Of a stretch of 38,041 bases of DNA, positions 1-8,916 are shown in pieces (the stretch's first letter is position 1; every line of letters starts with the position of its first letter). The DNA is from Sedimenticola hydrogenitrophicus (GTDB lineage: Bacteria; Pseudomonadota; Gammaproteobacteria; Chromatiales; Chromatiaceae). Location of the stretch: contig NZ_JAQGEI010000045.1 in NCBI RefSeq assembly GCF_029017505.1, positions 1 to 38,041 on the forward strand, read 5' to 3'. The notes beneath the pieces are model-generated. The model was not told the origin of the DNA. It saw only the letters and a program-made list of their open reading frames with translations, and searched no databases. The position numbers were made by a program, and so were the translations under genes.

Positions 1-35
1 GTCGCCGGTGAGTACCGTAGTCTGGATGAAGTTTC

Positions 36-70
36 GTAGGGTGGATAAGCCGGTAGGCGCATCCACCATT
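36..70. repeat. Fragment of repeat family A
   Basis: The arm GTAGGGTGGATAAGCC followed by GGTAGGCGCATCCACC matches the left end of the family A inverted repeat that is complete at 33396-33505. The hairpin core of the family is missing here. Bases 1-35 hold nothing I can recognise. Confidence 0.75.
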
Positions 71-102
71 ACTGCTAGGAGCCTGGTGGGTGATCAGACG
101 CC

Positions 103-474
103 TTATTCCTCACCGTACTCGTCGGCCCGCCGGGCGTCGCCCCTCACCTTGTCGGCGGGATAACGCGACTCGTTGATGGCGATCTTGCGGTAGGCGGCGG
201 CGATCAGGTCGATGTCCAGGCGCTCCGCGGCGCGGATCAGGTAGATCAGGATATCCGCCATCTCCAGCGCCACCTGCTCGCGCTTTTCCGCCGGGAGCTG
301 GCGGCTCTGCTCCTCGCTCAGCCACTGGAAGTGCTCCACCAGCTCGGCACACTCGGCGATCAGCGCCATGGCCAGGTTCTTGGGCGAGTGGAACTGCTCC
401 CAGTCGCGCGCCCGGGCGAAGGCCAGCAGCTTGGCGTTCAGCTGCGCCAGTGAATCCGTGGATTGTTCATTCAT
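103..474 (-). CDS. MazG-like nucleotide pyrophosphohydrolase
   Basis: A 123-residue all-helical protein of the MazG/RS21-C6 (dCTP pyrophosphatase-like) superfamily, expected to hydrolyse non-canonical or excess NTPs to NMP and pyrophosphate in the cytoplasm. The metal-binding acidic pattern is visible: E41 and E44 in AECAELVE, then E71 and D74 in EMADILIYL. The length fits the single-domain house-cleaning type rather than two-domain MazG. It is last in a three-gene minus-strand operon. Its ATG overlaps the end of the HIT gene by 8 bases (ATGAATGA), which suggests translational coupling. The exact nucleotide substrate cannot be read from sequence. Confidence 0.85.
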   Translation of the reverse strand: MNEQSTDSLAQLNAKLLAFARARDWEQFHSPKNLAMALIAECAELVEHFQWLSEEQSRQLPAEKREQVALEMADILIYLIRAAERLDIDLIAAAYRKIAINESRYPADKVRGDARRADEYGEE

Positions 475-874
475 CGGTAAACCACACCTGTAGTTCCGCT
501 ATACGCTGTTGCAGTTCGGCTTCCGCGTAGGGCAGCGGCTCGCCACAGCCCCACACCGGTCCGGGCCAGCAGGGATCATCCGTGCGCCGGGCCACCACAT
601 GCCAGTGCAGTTGGGGCACCAGGTTGCCCAGGGCGCCCAGATTGATCTTGTCCGGCGCGTAGCACTGCTCCAGGACCCGCGCGGCATGACTGCTCTCGAC
701 CATCAGCAGGCGCTGGTCGCTCTGTTCCAGTTGGTGGACTTCGGTCACCCCGGGCCGCCTGGGAACCAGGATCAGCCAGGGGAAGCGCCGGTCGTTCATC
801 AGCCGCACTTCGCACAGGATCAGCTCGCAGAGCTGCCGGGTATCCGCTTCGAGCCGGGGATGGAGCCGGAACAT
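467..874 (-). CDS. HIT-family hydrolase
   Basis: A 135-residue histidine-triad protein. The active-site motif reads Q88-L-H90-W-H92-V-V, so the first triad histidine is Gln, as in many bacterial HIT proteins of the diadenosine-polyphosphate hydrolase-like subgroup. The N-terminal half contains the usual strand LILVPRRPG and the DKINLGALGN segment. It probably splits a nucleotide phosphoanhydride or phosphoramidate bond. It lies 7 bases after the crotonase-like gene and overlaps the MazG-like gene, so two nucleotide-cleaning enzymes are co-transcribed. The natural substrate is unknown. Confidence 0.88.
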   Translation of the reverse strand: MFRLHPRLEADTRQLCELILCEVRLMNDRRFPWLILVPRRPGVTEVHQLEQSDQRLLMVESSHAARVLEQCYAPDKINLGALGNLVPQLHWHVVARRTDDPCWPGPVWGCGEPLPYAEAELQQRIAELQVWFTDE

Positions 875-881
875 GGCTGGC

Positions 882-1685
882 CTACCGGTCCCGCCAATGG
901 GGCGGGCGCTTCCCGGTGAAGGCGTCGATACCTTCCGCCACGTCCTCGAGCATCATGTTGTCGGCCATCGCCTCGCTGGCGAACTGGTAGGCCTGTTCCA
1001 CCCCCATCTCCAGCTGCTTGTAGTACATCGCCTTGCCGAGCGCCACCGAGGCGCTGGATTTGCCGCAGATGGTGCGCGCCAGTTTCAGCACCTCCTCGTC
1101 CAGCTGCTCTGCCGGCACGGCGCGGTTGATGAGGCCGCGGTTAGCGGCCTGCGCGGCGGAGATGAAGCCGCCGGTGAGCAGCATCTCCATCGCCTGCTTG
1201 CGTCCCACGTTGCGCGACAGGGGAATGCTCGGGGTGCCGCAGAACAGCCCCACGTTGATCCCGGAGACGGCAAACCGCGCCCCCTCCTCGGCAATGGCCA
1301 GGTCGCAGGAGGCGACCAGCTGGCAGCCGGCCGCGGTGGCGATGCCGTGCACCCGGGCGATCACCGGCTGCGGCAGGCGCATGATGCGGGTCATGATCTC
1401 GCCACAGCGGCGGAACAGCTGCTGGAAGTAGGCGCGCTCGCTGCGGCCGCGCATCTGTTTCAGGTCATGGCCGGCGCAAAAGGCGCGGCCGGTGCCGGCC
1501 AGCACCACCACCCGTACGCCGCGGTCCTCGGCGATGGCGTCGAGGCTCGTCTGCAGGGCATCCAGCAGCTCCTCGGAGAGGGCGTTGAACTGGTTGGGCC
1601 GGTTCAGCGTCAGGTAGGCGATACCGTCGCGGTCCTCGCGCAGTACCAGCGCCTCGCCAGCGGCGGTCGGGTGGGTTTCGGTCAT
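882..1685 (-). CDS. ECHDC3-like crotonase-fold protein
   Basis: A 267-residue crotonase-superfamily protein. The CoA-pocket motifs are present: LNRPNQFNALS near 27-37, CAGHDLKQM at 70-78 and the oxyanion-hole turn AAGCQL near 118-123. The two glutamates that catalyse hydration in classical enoyl-CoA hydratase (GGCEL and xPExxLG) are Q122 and G142 here, the pattern I associate with ECHDC3 proteins. The name enoyl-CoA hydratase is therefore doubtful; an isomerase, thioesterase or non-catalytic acyl-CoA role is possible. AGGAGAGGAGCCC before the ATG is a strong ribosome site. It is first in an operon with the HIT and MazG-like genes. Confidence 0.85.
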   Translation of the reverse strand: MTETHPTAAGEALVLREDRDGIAYLTLNRPNQFNALSEELLDALQTSLDAIAEDRGVRVVVLAGTGRAFCAGHDLKQMRGRSERAYFQQLFRRCGEIMTRIMRLPQPVIARVHGIATAAGCQLVASCDLAIAEEGARFAVSGINVGLFCGTPSIPLSRNVGRKQAMEMLLTGGFISAAQAANRGLINRAVPAEQLDEEVLKLARTICGKSSASVALGKAMYYKQLEMGVEQAYQFASEAMADNMMLEDVAEGIDAFTGKRPPHWRDR

Positions 1686-1702
1686 GGGCTCCTCTCCTGT
1701 TG

Positions 1703-1720
1703 GTTACTGCAGTAACTATA
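1703..1720 (-). promoter_or_regulatory. Palindromic operator over a likely -10 box
   Basis: GTTACTGCAGTAAC at 1703-1716 is a perfect 14-bp palindrome, 17 bases upstream of the crotonase-like start codon. On the minus strand TATAGT (1715-1720) resembles a -10 box and overlaps the palindrome edge. This is the geometry of a repressor site over the transcription start. No good -35 box is evident. The regulator is unknown; a TetR/AcrR-type dimer would fit the size. Confidence 0.5.
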
Positions 1721-1781
1721 CATGCAACGGCCGGGAAAATGCAGGCGGGACATCATGGGGACGAGTGATCCACTCGCGGAT

Positions 1782-2262
1782 CATAGGGCGCCCCGTGGGC
1801 GCCGTCGCGCAGGGTGCCCCTGCCTCATGACGCTCACCAGCCGCTACGGCGGGCACGGCCCGCTCTCTGGACCGACCTCTTTGGAAATGCGGGAACAGCG
1901 CGACCGCCCCTGTCCGAACCACGGATTCACACCGATGGACACAGAGGAGTCACCCTCCGGTTTGTAGCCTGGATGGAGCCCGCCCAATGGGCGCGTAACA
2001 GGGCACAGCCCCGGACGGGCGGAATCCGGGGTGGTGTCGGGTCGAAGCCTGCTCCCCGGATTCCGCCGTTGCTGGCGCATGCGATTCTTCTGTTTGGGGG
2101 GTAGCGGCTTCATCCAGGCTACGGTGCTTCCCTATCCAGAATCCGTGTGTATCCGTGTCCATCCGTGGTTCTTCCTCCGCCATAGGGCGCCCCGTGGGCG
2201 CCGTCGCGCAGGGTGCCCCTGCCCCATGACCCCACCAGCCGCTACGGCGGGCGCGGCCCGCC
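1782..2262. repeat. Cluster of three repeat families
   Basis: This non-coding gap holds an 82-bp direct repeat (1782-1863 and 2181-2262, starting CATAGGGCGCCCCGTGGGCG). Between the copies is an inverted pair built on AACCACGGATTCACACCGAT (about 1917-1946 and, inverted, 2139-2172). At the centre is a GTAGCCTGGATGGAGC...GGCTAC element (1964-2122) with a second copy at 24090-24247. The frames open across it have no recognisable protein content. I see no gene between 1686 and 2298. Confidence 0.75.
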
Positions 2263-2298
2263 CTACGGGTGCGGGCTTATCCGCAGGCTAGTAAGCGC

Positions 2299-3684
2299 CT
2301 ACTGACCGGCGAGACGCGCACGGGCGCGGCCGATGGCGGCGCGCACCTGGGCCGGCGCGGTGCCGCCGATGTGATCGCGCGCGGCTACCGAGCCCTCCAG
2401 GGTCAGCACCGAATACACATCGGCGTCGATGCGCTCGGAAAAGCCGCGCAGCTCCTCCAGGCTGAGTTCGGCCAGGTCGCAGCCCTTGCTGACCCCCAGC
2501 GCCACAGCCTTGCCCACCACCTCGTGGGCATCGCGGAACGGGGTGCCCTTGCGCACCAGGTAGTCGGCCAGGTCGGTGGCGGTGGCGAAGCCCTTGAGCG
2601 CCGCCTCGCGCATGCTCTCGGGTTTGCAGGTGATGGCCGGGATCATGTCGGCGAACACCTTGAGCGAGCCCTTCAGGTTGTCCACGGTGTCGAACAGCGG
2701 CTCCTTGTCCTCCTGGTTGTCCTTGTTGTAGGCCAGCGGCTGGCCCTTCATCAGGGTCAGCAGGCCGATCAGGTGGCCGAAGATGCGCCCGGTCTTGCCG
2801 CGCACCAGCTCGGGCACGTCGGGGTTCTTCTTCTGCGGCATGATGGAGGAGCCGGTGCAGAAGCTGTCGGAGAGGTTGATGAAGTTGAACTGGGCCGAGG
2901 ACCAGATGATCAGCTCCTCGGACATGCGCGACAGGTGCATCATGATCAGGGCGGCGGCGGCGCTGAACTCGATGGCGAAGTCGCGATCGCTGACCGCGTC
3001 CAGGGAGTTCTCGCTCGGCCGCTCGAAACCCAGCAGCTCGGCGGTGTAGTGGCGGTCGATGGGGTAGGTGGTACCGGCCAGGGCGGCGGAGCCGAGCGGC
3101 ATGATGTTGACCCGCTTGTTGCAGTCGGCCAGGCGCTCGCGGTCCCGCTCCAGCATCTCGAACCAGGCCATCAGGTGATGGCCGAAGGTGACCGGCTGGG
3201 CGGTCTGCAGGTGGGTGAAGCCGGGCAGGATGGTCTCCGCCTCCTGTTCCGCCTTGTCCAGCAGGGCGCGCTGCAGGCGCAGGATTTCGGCGCGGATGAT
3301 CTCGATCTCGTCGCGCAGGTAGAGGCGCACATCGGTGGCCACCTGGTCGTTGCGCGAGCGCCCGGTATGCAGCTTCTTGCCGGCATCGCCGATGGCGCTG
3401 GTGAGGCGTGCCTCCACATTCATGTGGACATCCTCCAGCTCCACCGACCAGTCGAACTGCCCGGACTCGATCTGCTCGCGGATCCGCTCCAGTCCGGCGA
3501 TGATGCTGTCACGCTCTGCCACGCTGAGGATGCCGGCCCGCGCCAGCATGGTGGCGTGGGCGATGGAGCCCTGGATATCATAGCGGTAGAGACGCTGATC
3601 GAACTCCACCGAGGCGGTGAAGGCCTCGACGAAGGCGTCGGTGGGTTCGCTGAAACGGCCGGACCAGAGTTTTTTATCGCTCAT
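2299..3684 (-). CDS. argH: Argininosuccinate lyase
   Basis: Last step of arginine synthesis: argininosuccinate to arginine plus fumarate. The 461-residue protein has the fumarase/aspartase superfamily signature [11 protein letters not shown] at about 278-288, plus TGRSRNDQV and HLQTAQPV. The frame is open to 3771, but the family N-terminus [11 protein letters not shown] begins at 3684, with AGGA about 11 bases upstream, so I place the start there. The gene diverges from algZ with 158 bp between them. This argH next to algZR-hemCD order is the same as in Pseudomonas. Confidence 0.97.
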   Translation of the reverse strand: MSDKKLWSGRFSEPTDAFVEAFTASVEFDQRLYRYDIQGSIAHATMLARAGILSVAERDSIIAGLERIREQIESGQFDWSVELEDVHMNVEARLTSAIGDAGKKLHTGRSRNDQVATDVRLYLRDEIEIIRAEILRLQRALLDKAEQEAETILPGFTHLQTAQPVTFGHHLMAWFEMLERDRERLADCNKRVNIMPLGSAALAGTTYPIDRHYTAELLGFERPSENSLDAVSDRDFAIEFSAAAALIMMHLSRMSEELIIWSSAQFNFINLSDSFCTGSSIMPQKKNPDVPELVRGKTGRIFGHLIGLLTLMKGQPLAYNKDNQEDKEPLFDTVDNLKGSLKVFADMIPAITCKPESMREAALKGFATATDLADYLVRKGTPFRDAHEVVGKAVALGVSKGCDLAELSLEELRGFSERIDADVYSVLTLEGSVAARDHIGGTAPAQVRAAIGRARARLAGQ

Positions 3685-3842
3685 GAGATAGATATTCCTG
3701 CGTGAGTGTGAAGCATTGGATAGATCGCCCGTTAAGAGAGTGTAAGATACCGGTTTGTGCCCGTGGACCATCCGCCGAAGCGGTGCAATTGTATCAGGAT
3801 TCCGGGCAGCGTTAAGTCGAACAGGGGGGAGATTCCAGGACG

Positions 3843-4892
3843 ATGACCCAGAAAGGGACCAAGGGGAGGGCGCCGGAGCGGGGCCGGGCGGCCTATCTGC
3901 CCAACTTTTGCAGCGTACGCATGGTGTTCGGGGTGGTGATCTCGGCGGAACTGTTGGCGGTGATCATCACCCTGGTGTCGATCGACTCGTTTCAGGAGTT
4001 TGCCGGCGAACTGAGCCTGCGTTCCCTCTATATCCAGTGGATCGCCCTGATGGGGAGTGCCCTGATCTGCCTGTCGCGACCGTGGATCAGCCAGCTGCGC
4101 ACCTGGCAGGTGGCCGTGATCAGCTGGTGCCTGCTGATGCTGGCGAGCCTGGCCATTTCACTGCTGGCGATCTGGTTCCTCGATCTGGCCGGGGGCCGCC
4201 ACTTCCTGTTCAAGAGCCTGGTGATCAGCGCCATTGTCTGCGCGGTGCTGATGCACTATCTCTCCATCCAGTACCGCTGGCGGCTCCAGGTGGAGGCGGA
4301 ATCCCGCGCCCACCTGCAGGCCCTGCAGTCGCGCATCCGGCCCCATTTCCTGTTCAACAGCATGAACACCATCGCCAGCCTGACCCGCACCGACCCGGCC
4401 CTGGCGGAAGAGGTGGTCTATGATCTGTCTGACCTGTTCCGCGCCTCCCTGGCGGATGCTCAGCGCATGTCCAGCCTGGGCGAGGAGATCGAGCTGTGTC
4501 GCGGCTATCTGCGCATCGAGGGGCAGCGGCTGGGTGAGCGGCTGCAGGTGAAATGGGATCTGGAGGCGCTGCCGCTGGATGCCGAACTGCCGGCGCTGAT
4601 CCTGCAGCCGCTACTGGAGAATGCCATCTATCACGGCATTGAACCGTCCACCGAACCGGGCCGGATCCAGATCACCGGACGCTACCGGCGCAAGCGGGTC
4701 AACATCAGTATCCGCAACAGCCTGCCGGTGGATGGCGGCCAGGCGCGGCGTGCCGGCAACCACATGGCGTTGCAGAATATCCGCGAGCGGCTGCAGGGTT
4801 TCTTCGACGAAGAGGCCTCCCTGAGTGTCGGCGAAGTGGATGGCGAACATCAGGTGCGGGTGGTTTTCCCCCACCCATGGAAAGAACAGTGA
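3843..4892 (+). CDS. algZ: AlgZ/FimS-type sensor histidine kinase
   Basis: A 349-residue LytS/YehU-type sensor. Four hydrophobic segments lie within about residues 25-145. A His_kinase domain follows with the box [16 protein letters not shown], where H is the presumed phospho-site, and the N-box [13 protein letters not shown]. The classical HATPase G boxes are degenerate, as usual in this family. Its partner is the LytTR regulator 20 bases downstream. In Pseudomonas the homologous pair controls alginate, type IV pilus twitching and other surface traits; here the regulon is inferred only from homology and synteny. Confidence 0.9.
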   Translation: MTQKGTKGRAPERGRAAYLPNFCSVRMVFGVVISAELLAVIITLVSIDSFQEFAGELSLRSLYIQWIALMGSALICLSRPWISQLRTWQVAVISWCLLMLASLAISLLAIWFLDLAGGRHFLFKSLVISAIVCAVLMHYLSIQYRWRLQVEAESRAHLQALQSRIRPHFLFNSMNTIASLTRTDPALAEEVVYDLSDLFRASLADAQRMSSLGEEIELCRGYLRIEGQRLGERLQVKWDLEALPLDAELPALILQPLLENAIYHGIEPSTEPGRIQITGRYRRKRVNISIRNSLPVDGGQARRAGNHMALQNIRERLQGFFDEEASLSVGEVDGEHQVRVVFPHPWKEQ

Positions 4893-4912
4893 AACGAACA
4901 TGAAAAATTGGC

Positions 4913-5650
4913 ATGAAAATCCTGATAGTCGATGACGAGGCCCATGCCCGCACGCGCCTGCGCCACCTGGTCGAGGAGATCGGGCCACCCTGCCGGGTGG
5001 TGGGGGAGGCCGACAATGGGCTGGACGCGTTGCGCCACTGCCGCCAGGACGAGGTGGACCTGGTGCTGCTGGATATCCGCATGCCGGGGATGGACGGCCT
5101 GGAGGCCGCCGCTTCGCTGTCCGGACTGGCAACCCCCCCGGCGGTGATCTTCGTCACCGCCTATGACGAACACGCCCTGGCGGCGTTCGAGCGCCACGCC
5201 GTGGATTATCTGCTGAAGCCGATCCGCCGCGAGCGCCTGCAGCGGGCCATCGAGAAGGCGGGGCGCCTGAACCGGCCCCAGCTGCAGGCGCTGCAGGCAC
5301 TGCGGGGGCAGCAGGATGAGGCCTATATCAGCGTCAGTTTTCGTGGCGGGCTGCGGCGTATCCCGCTCAGCGAGGTGATCTATTTTCAGGCCGACCACAA
5401 ATACGTGACGGCCTGTCATGGTGCCGGTGAGGCGCTGCTGGAGGAGTCGCTGAAGTCACTGGAGGAGCGCTTTCCAAAACGGTTGATCCGCATCCACCGC
5501 AATGCCCTGATCGTGCGCGAGCGGCTGCTCGGCCTCAAGCGCCTCGGCAATGGCACCTGCGCGGTGTCGCTGGCCGGCAGCGGCGCCGAACTGGAGGTGA
5601 GCCGGCGGCACCTGCCCGAGATACGCAAACTGCTGCGCGGCCGTTCCTAA
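4913..5650 (+). CDS. algR: AlgR-type LytTR response regulator
   Basis: A 245-residue response regulator. The N-terminal receiver has acidic pair D7-D8, phospho-acceptor D54 in LLDIRMPGMDG, and the later TAYDEHA and LLKPIRR switch residues. The C-terminal half (about 140-245) is a LytTR DNA-binding domain with EVIYFQADHKYV and RIHRNALIV. It pairs with the upstream kinase and is co-oriented with the haem genes further on. It ends 12 bp from the convergent diguanylate cyclase gene, with no obvious terminator between them, so read-through antisense is possible. Confidence 0.93.
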   Translation: MKILIVDDEAHARTRLRHLVEEIGPPCRVVGEADNGLDALRHCRQDEVDLVLLDIRMPGMDGLEAAASLSGLATPPAVIFVTAYDEHALAAFERHAVDYLLKPIRRERLQRAIEKAGRLNRPQLQALQALRGQQDEAYISVSFRGGLRRIPLSEVIYFQADHKYVTACHGAGEALLEESLKSLEERFPKRLIRIHRNALIVRERLLGLKRLGNGTCAVSLAGSGAELEVSRRHLPEIRKLLRGRS

Positions 5651-5662
5651 GCGGGACGGTCG

Positions 5663-6559
5663 TCACTCCGCCAGGACGGCCAGGCTGCCGGGCTGTTTCT
5701 TGGCCTGATACATGGCCAGGTCGGTGCGCTTGATGAACACCCCGGCCGGCTCGTCGTCCTTGTACTCGGCGACGCCGACGCTGAGGGCCACGGCATTGCC
5801 GTCCTGGGCCAGCTCCACCAGATTACCCGGCATGTGGCGGGTGAAGTAGTCGATCAGCCGCAGGGTGAGGGCATGGGCGCTCTGCTGCGGCGTCTCCGGC
5901 AGCAGCACCATGAATTCGTCGCCGCCGTAACGGAAGCCGTAATCGCTGTTGCGCAGGATGCCGTTGATCGCCTCACCCACATAGCGCAGGGCGAGGTCCC
6001 CCTCCACATGCCCCAGGGTGTCGTTGACCGATTTGAAGTTGTCCAGGTCGATGCAGACCAGGCTGAGCGGATGGCTGTAGCGTTTGCCGCGGGCGATCTC
6101 CTGGTTGAGGACGGTATGAAAGTGGCGCTGGTTGTAGAGCCCGGTGAGGCTGTCGGTCACCGACAGCAGCTTGAGGGAACGCTCCAGCGCCAGGCGTTCG
6201 GTCAGGTCGCGGAAGAAGCCGATACTGCCGATCTCCTTGCCGTGCTTCTCGATCAGGGTGGCGGAGAGCTGGATCGGGATCAGCTCGCCGTTTCTGGATT
6301 GCAGGTGGGTCTTGTGGCCGATGAGCTGGCCCCTGGCGCCGTTGTCCGTCTGGTACATCAGGCGCTTGATCTCCCGGGCGCTCTCCGGGGAGGAATAGAG
6401 TTCCGCGATCTGGAAACGGCCAACCATCTCCTTCCTGGGGTAGCCGAGCAGCTGCTCGGCGGCCGGGTTGAACAGGGTAATGATGCCGTCCCGGTTGATG
6501 CCGATGACCGGGTCGGGGCAGATGAGGGCAAGTTCGTTGTTGATCAAGATGATGGCCAT
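5663..6559 (-). CDS. PAS-GGDEF diguanylate cyclase
   Basis: A 298-residue protein predicted to make cyclic di-GMP. A PAS fold covers about residues 10-120 (PDPVIGINRDGIITLFNPAAE and a PAC-like FFRDLTER end). The GGDEF domain follows, with intact YGGDEFMVLL. An RNSD inhibitory I-site lies five residues before the GGDEF, so product inhibition is likely. No transmembrane helix is seen, so this is a cytosolic sensor. It converges with algR, whose homologue in Pseudomonas is tied to surface behaviour and c-di-GMP, but a functional link here is inference. Confidence 0.93.
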   Translation of the reverse strand: MAIILINNELALICPDPVIGINRDGIITLFNPAAEQLLGYPRKEMVGRFQIAELYSSPESAREIKRLMYQTDNGARGQLIGHKTHLQSRNGELIPIQLSATLIEKHGKEIGSIGFFRDLTERLALERSLKLLSVTDSLTGLYNQRHFHTVLNQEIARGKRYSHPLSLVCIDLDNFKSVNDTLGHVEGDLALRYVGEAINGILRNSDYGFRYGGDEFMVLLPETPQQSAHALTLRLIDYFTRHMPGNLVELAQDGNAVALSVGVAEYKDDEPAGVFIKRTDLAMYQAKKQPGSLAVLAE

Positions 6560-6625
6560 GGCAGTGACAAGTAGAGTGAGTACCGGGACACCCTATCGGC
6601 TGCGCCCGGATAACCTTGAGGTTTA

Positions 6626-6784
6626 GGGCCCGCGCAAGAATAATTCCGTAGTACCGAGGGCGTTCCTGGGCCCCGCTGGCAAGGCACGCTTTGCAGGCAA
6701 TGGCTGTTCCCTTGGCAAAAAGCGTAACGCCGCCAGCGGGGTCCAGGGGCGACCGAATACAGGAACTTATTCTTGCGCGGGTCC
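6626..6784. mobile_element. 159-bp hairpin element (MITE-like)
   Basis: The two halves are complementary nearly throughout. The ends read GGGCCCGCGCAAGAATAA at the left and TTATTCTTGCGCGGGTCC at the right, and GGCCCCGCTGGC pairs with GCCAGCGGGGTCC further in. TTA flanks both ends (6623-6625 and 6785-6787), a possible 3-bp target duplication. It has no coding capacity. It sits 78 bp before hemC, so it may shape that leader or promoter. Confidence 0.65.
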
Positions 6785-6862
6785 TTAGCCGATAAGCGCT
6801 TGCTATTTGCCTGTATCCTTCAGAGGTTATAGCATGCGCTCTTTTCCACCGAGAACACAGTG

Positions 6863-7789
6863 ATGTCCCAGTCCCTACGTATCGCCACCCGCAAATCGCC
6901 CCTCGCCATGTGGCAGGCCGAGCATGTCGCCGAGCTGTTGCGACGCGAGCATCCCGGACTGCAGGTGGAGCTGATCGGCATGAGCACCCAGGGCGACAAG
7001 ATCCTGGACACGCCGCTGGCCAAGATCGGCGGCAAGGGGTTGTTCGTCAAGGAGCTGGAACAGGGGATGCTGGAGGGGCGCGCGGATATCGCCGTGCACT
7101 CGATGAAGGACGTACCGGTGGAGCTGCCCGAGGGGCTGCACCTGGCGGTGATCATGGAGCGCGAGGACCCGCGCGACGCCTTCGTCTCCAACCGCTACAG
7201 TCGGCTGGACGAGCTGCCCCAGGGGGCGGTGGTCGGTACCTCCAGCCTGCGCCGTCAGTGCCAACTGGCCGACCGCCGACCGGACCTGAAGATAGCCGCC
7301 CTGCGCGGCAACGTGAACACCCGTCTGCGCAAGCTGGACGAGGGCGAGTTCGATGCCATCATCCTGGCCACCGCCGGCCTCAAGCGGCTCGGCTTCCAGC
7401 AGCGCATCAGCTCCTATATAGAGACCGAGGAGAGCCTGCCGGCGATCGGCCAGGGGGCCATCGGCATCGAGTGCCGCAGCGACGATGCGCGGGTCAACGC
7501 CCTGATCCAGCCGCTGCACGATGCCGAAACCGCCTGTTGCGTACGCGCGGAACGGGCCATGAATCACCGCCTGATGGGCGGCTGCCAGGTGCCGATCGCC
7601 GGTTTCGCGGTGCTGAACCATGACAAGCTGTTCATGCGTGGCCTGGTGGGCGAGCCGGACGGCAGCTGCATCATGCGCGCCGAGATCAGCGGCCCGGCGG
7701 CCGAGGCCGAGGCCCTGGGCATCGCCGTGGCCGAGGACCTGCTCGGCCAGGGCGCCGATCTGGTACTGAAACACCTTTACGAACGCTGA
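6863..7789 (+). CDS. hemC: Hydroxymethylbilane synthase (PBG deaminase)
   Basis: Joins four porphobilinogen units into hydroxymethylbilane in haem and sirohaem synthesis. The 308-residue protein shows the family markers [38 protein letters not shown] and the dipyrromethane-cofactor cysteine C241 in LMGGCQVPI. The frame opens one codon earlier with GTG at 6860; ATG at 6863 gives the usual N-terminus [10 protein letters not shown]. hemD starts 10 bases after its stop, so hemC and hemD are one unit. Confidence 0.97.
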   Translation: MSQSLRIATRKSPLAMWQAEHVAELLRREHPGLQVELIGMSTQGDKILDTPLAKIGGKGLFVKELEQGMLEGRADIAVHSMKDVPVELPEGLHLAVIMEREDPRDAFVSNRYSRLDELPQGAVVGTSSLRRQCQLADRRPDLKIAALRGNVNTRLRKLDEGEFDAIILATAGLKRLGFQQRISSYIETEESLPAIGQGAIGIECRSDDARVNALIQPLHDAETACCVRAERAMNHRLMGGCQVPIAGFAVLNHDKLFMRGLVGEPDGSCIMRAEISGPAAEAEALGIAVAEDLLGQGADLVLKHLYER

Positions 7790-7798
7790 AGCTCATCC

Positions 7799-8587
7799 AT
7801 GGCCTTTCTCTCCACCCCCACCGACTGCAGCCTGGCCGGGATCGGCGTGCTGGTCACCCGGGCCGCGCACCAAGCCGCCACCCTGTGTCGCCTGATCCGT
7901 GCCCGGGACGGCGTGCCGCTGCGTTTTCCCACGGTCGAGATCCGCGACCCCGAGGAGCCGGAGCGGGTCAGCGCGCAGCTGGCGCGACTGAGCGACTACG
8001 ATATCGCCATCTTCATCAGCCCCAATGCGGTGCTCTGGGGCATCAAGCTGGCGCCGCAACAGCAACTGCCGGCCGCTGTTGCCCTGGCGGCAGTGGGCAG
8101 GCGCACCGCCCAGACCCTGGCCGAGAGCGGTTACCCGGTGGACGTGGTGCCGGACTCCTCCTTCGACAGCGAGGGACTGCTGGAGACCCCGGAGCTGAAG
8201 GAGGTGGCGGGCAAGCGAATCCTGATCCTGCGCGGCAATGGCGGCCGCGAGCTGCTGGGCGAGGCGCTGGTGGAACGCGGCGCCATGGTCGATTATGCCG
8301 AAGTCTACCAACGCGCCTGCCCCAGCGTCGATCCGGCACCGCTGCTCTATCGCTGGCGTGACGATGTGGATGTGGTCACGGTCACCAGCAACATCCTGCT
8401 GGACAATCTCTTTACCCTGCTGGGCGAGGTGGGGCGGCCGCTGCTGCAGCAGACGCCGTTGATCGTGGTCAGTGACCGGATGCGCCAGCATGCCCGGGCG
8501 CTGGGCTGCCGCGAGGTCTATCTGGCGCGGGGCGCCGACGAGCAGGAGCTGCTGGAGGCGATCTGCGTCTGGGCCAGCAATCGCTGA
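7799..8587 (+). CDS. hemD: Uroporphyrinogen-III synthase
   Basis: Cyclises hydroxymethylbilane with inversion of ring D. The family is poorly conserved, but position after hemC, length (262 residues) and local motifs support the call: GIGVLVTRAAHQA at the N-terminus, FISPNAVLWG, AAVGRRTAQTL, ILRGNGGRELLGE, YQRACP and VTVTSNILLDNL. Two alternating Rossmann-like lobes are expected. About 440 bp of repeat DNA separates it from hemX, so the usual hemCDXY operon may be interrupted in expression here. Confidence 0.95.
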   Translation: MAFLSTPTDCSLAGIGVLVTRAAHQAATLCRLIRARDGVPLRFPTVEIRDPEEPERVSAQLARLSDYDIAIFISPNAVLWGIKLAPQQQLPAAVALAAVGRRTAQTLAESGYPVDVVPDSSFDSEGLLETPELKEVAGKRILILRGNGGRELLGEALVERGAMVDYAEVYQRACPSVDPAPLLYRWRDDVDVVTVTSNILLDNLFTLLGEVGRPLLQQTPLIVVSDRMRQHARALGCREVYLARGADEQELLEAICVWASNR

Positions 8588-8594
8588 CGGAACG

Positions 8595-8916
8595 CTAGTA
8601 GTCTTCCAATTTAATATTGCCGGGTGGAGTGGTACTTAATTGGGCAGTCTATTCCCGTGAAAGTAAGTGGATCGTCATTCCGGCGCAGGCCGGAATCCAG
8701 TGAAGCGACCACCATTGGTGGATATGGATCCCGGCCTGCGCCGGGATGACGGGAGTTTTAAGCTTAACTAAGTAGCATTGATTGCCGGGTGAAGTTGCAT
8801 CGGTTTCGTAGGGTGGATGCGCGGTCGCTTATGCCATCCTCCGGTCCGTAAACGGTACATCCTTGTACCACTCCTCACCCGATATAAAGTACTTCATCAA
8901 ATTGAAGTGGTACTCG
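8595..8916. mobile_element. Composite element: family A module carrying an insertion
   Basis: The left end CTAGTAGTCTTCCAATTTAAT and the right-end stretch with ATCAAATTGAAG match, in inverse orientation, the two ends of the element at 16334-16522. The family A core lies at 8803-8879. Removing 8627-8780 plus one copy of its direct repeat restores close alignment to the 16-kb copy. The gap between hemD and hemX is thus one old repeat broken by a newer one, and I see no gene in it. Confidence 0.6.
8627..8780. mobile_element. MITE with 11-bp target duplication (copy 1, divergent)
   Basis: A 154-bp non-coding element flanked by an exact 11-bp direct repeat, ATTGCCGGGTG, at 8616-8626 and 8781-8791. 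Ends are imperfect inverted repeats (GAGTGGTACTTA and, reversed, CAATGCTACTTA) related to the GAATGGCACTTA ends at 11.5 and 22.0 kb. Inside are CGTCATTCCGGCGCAGG arms. The part from TACTTAATT through GTAAGTGGATCGTCAT matches the left part of the 22-kb copy, and a stretch around ACCATTGGTGGATATGG is present there in inverted orientation. Confidence 0.7.

Noticed and set aside
1782-2262. CRISPR-like direct repeats
   Set aside because: There are only two 82-bp copies 317 bp apart, with other dispersed repeats between them, and no cas genes.
2269-3705. 478-codon open frame opposite argH
   Set aside because: Antisense shadow of argH with no recognisable domain; the same explanation holds for long frames opposite ubiD, hemC and the SNF2 gene.
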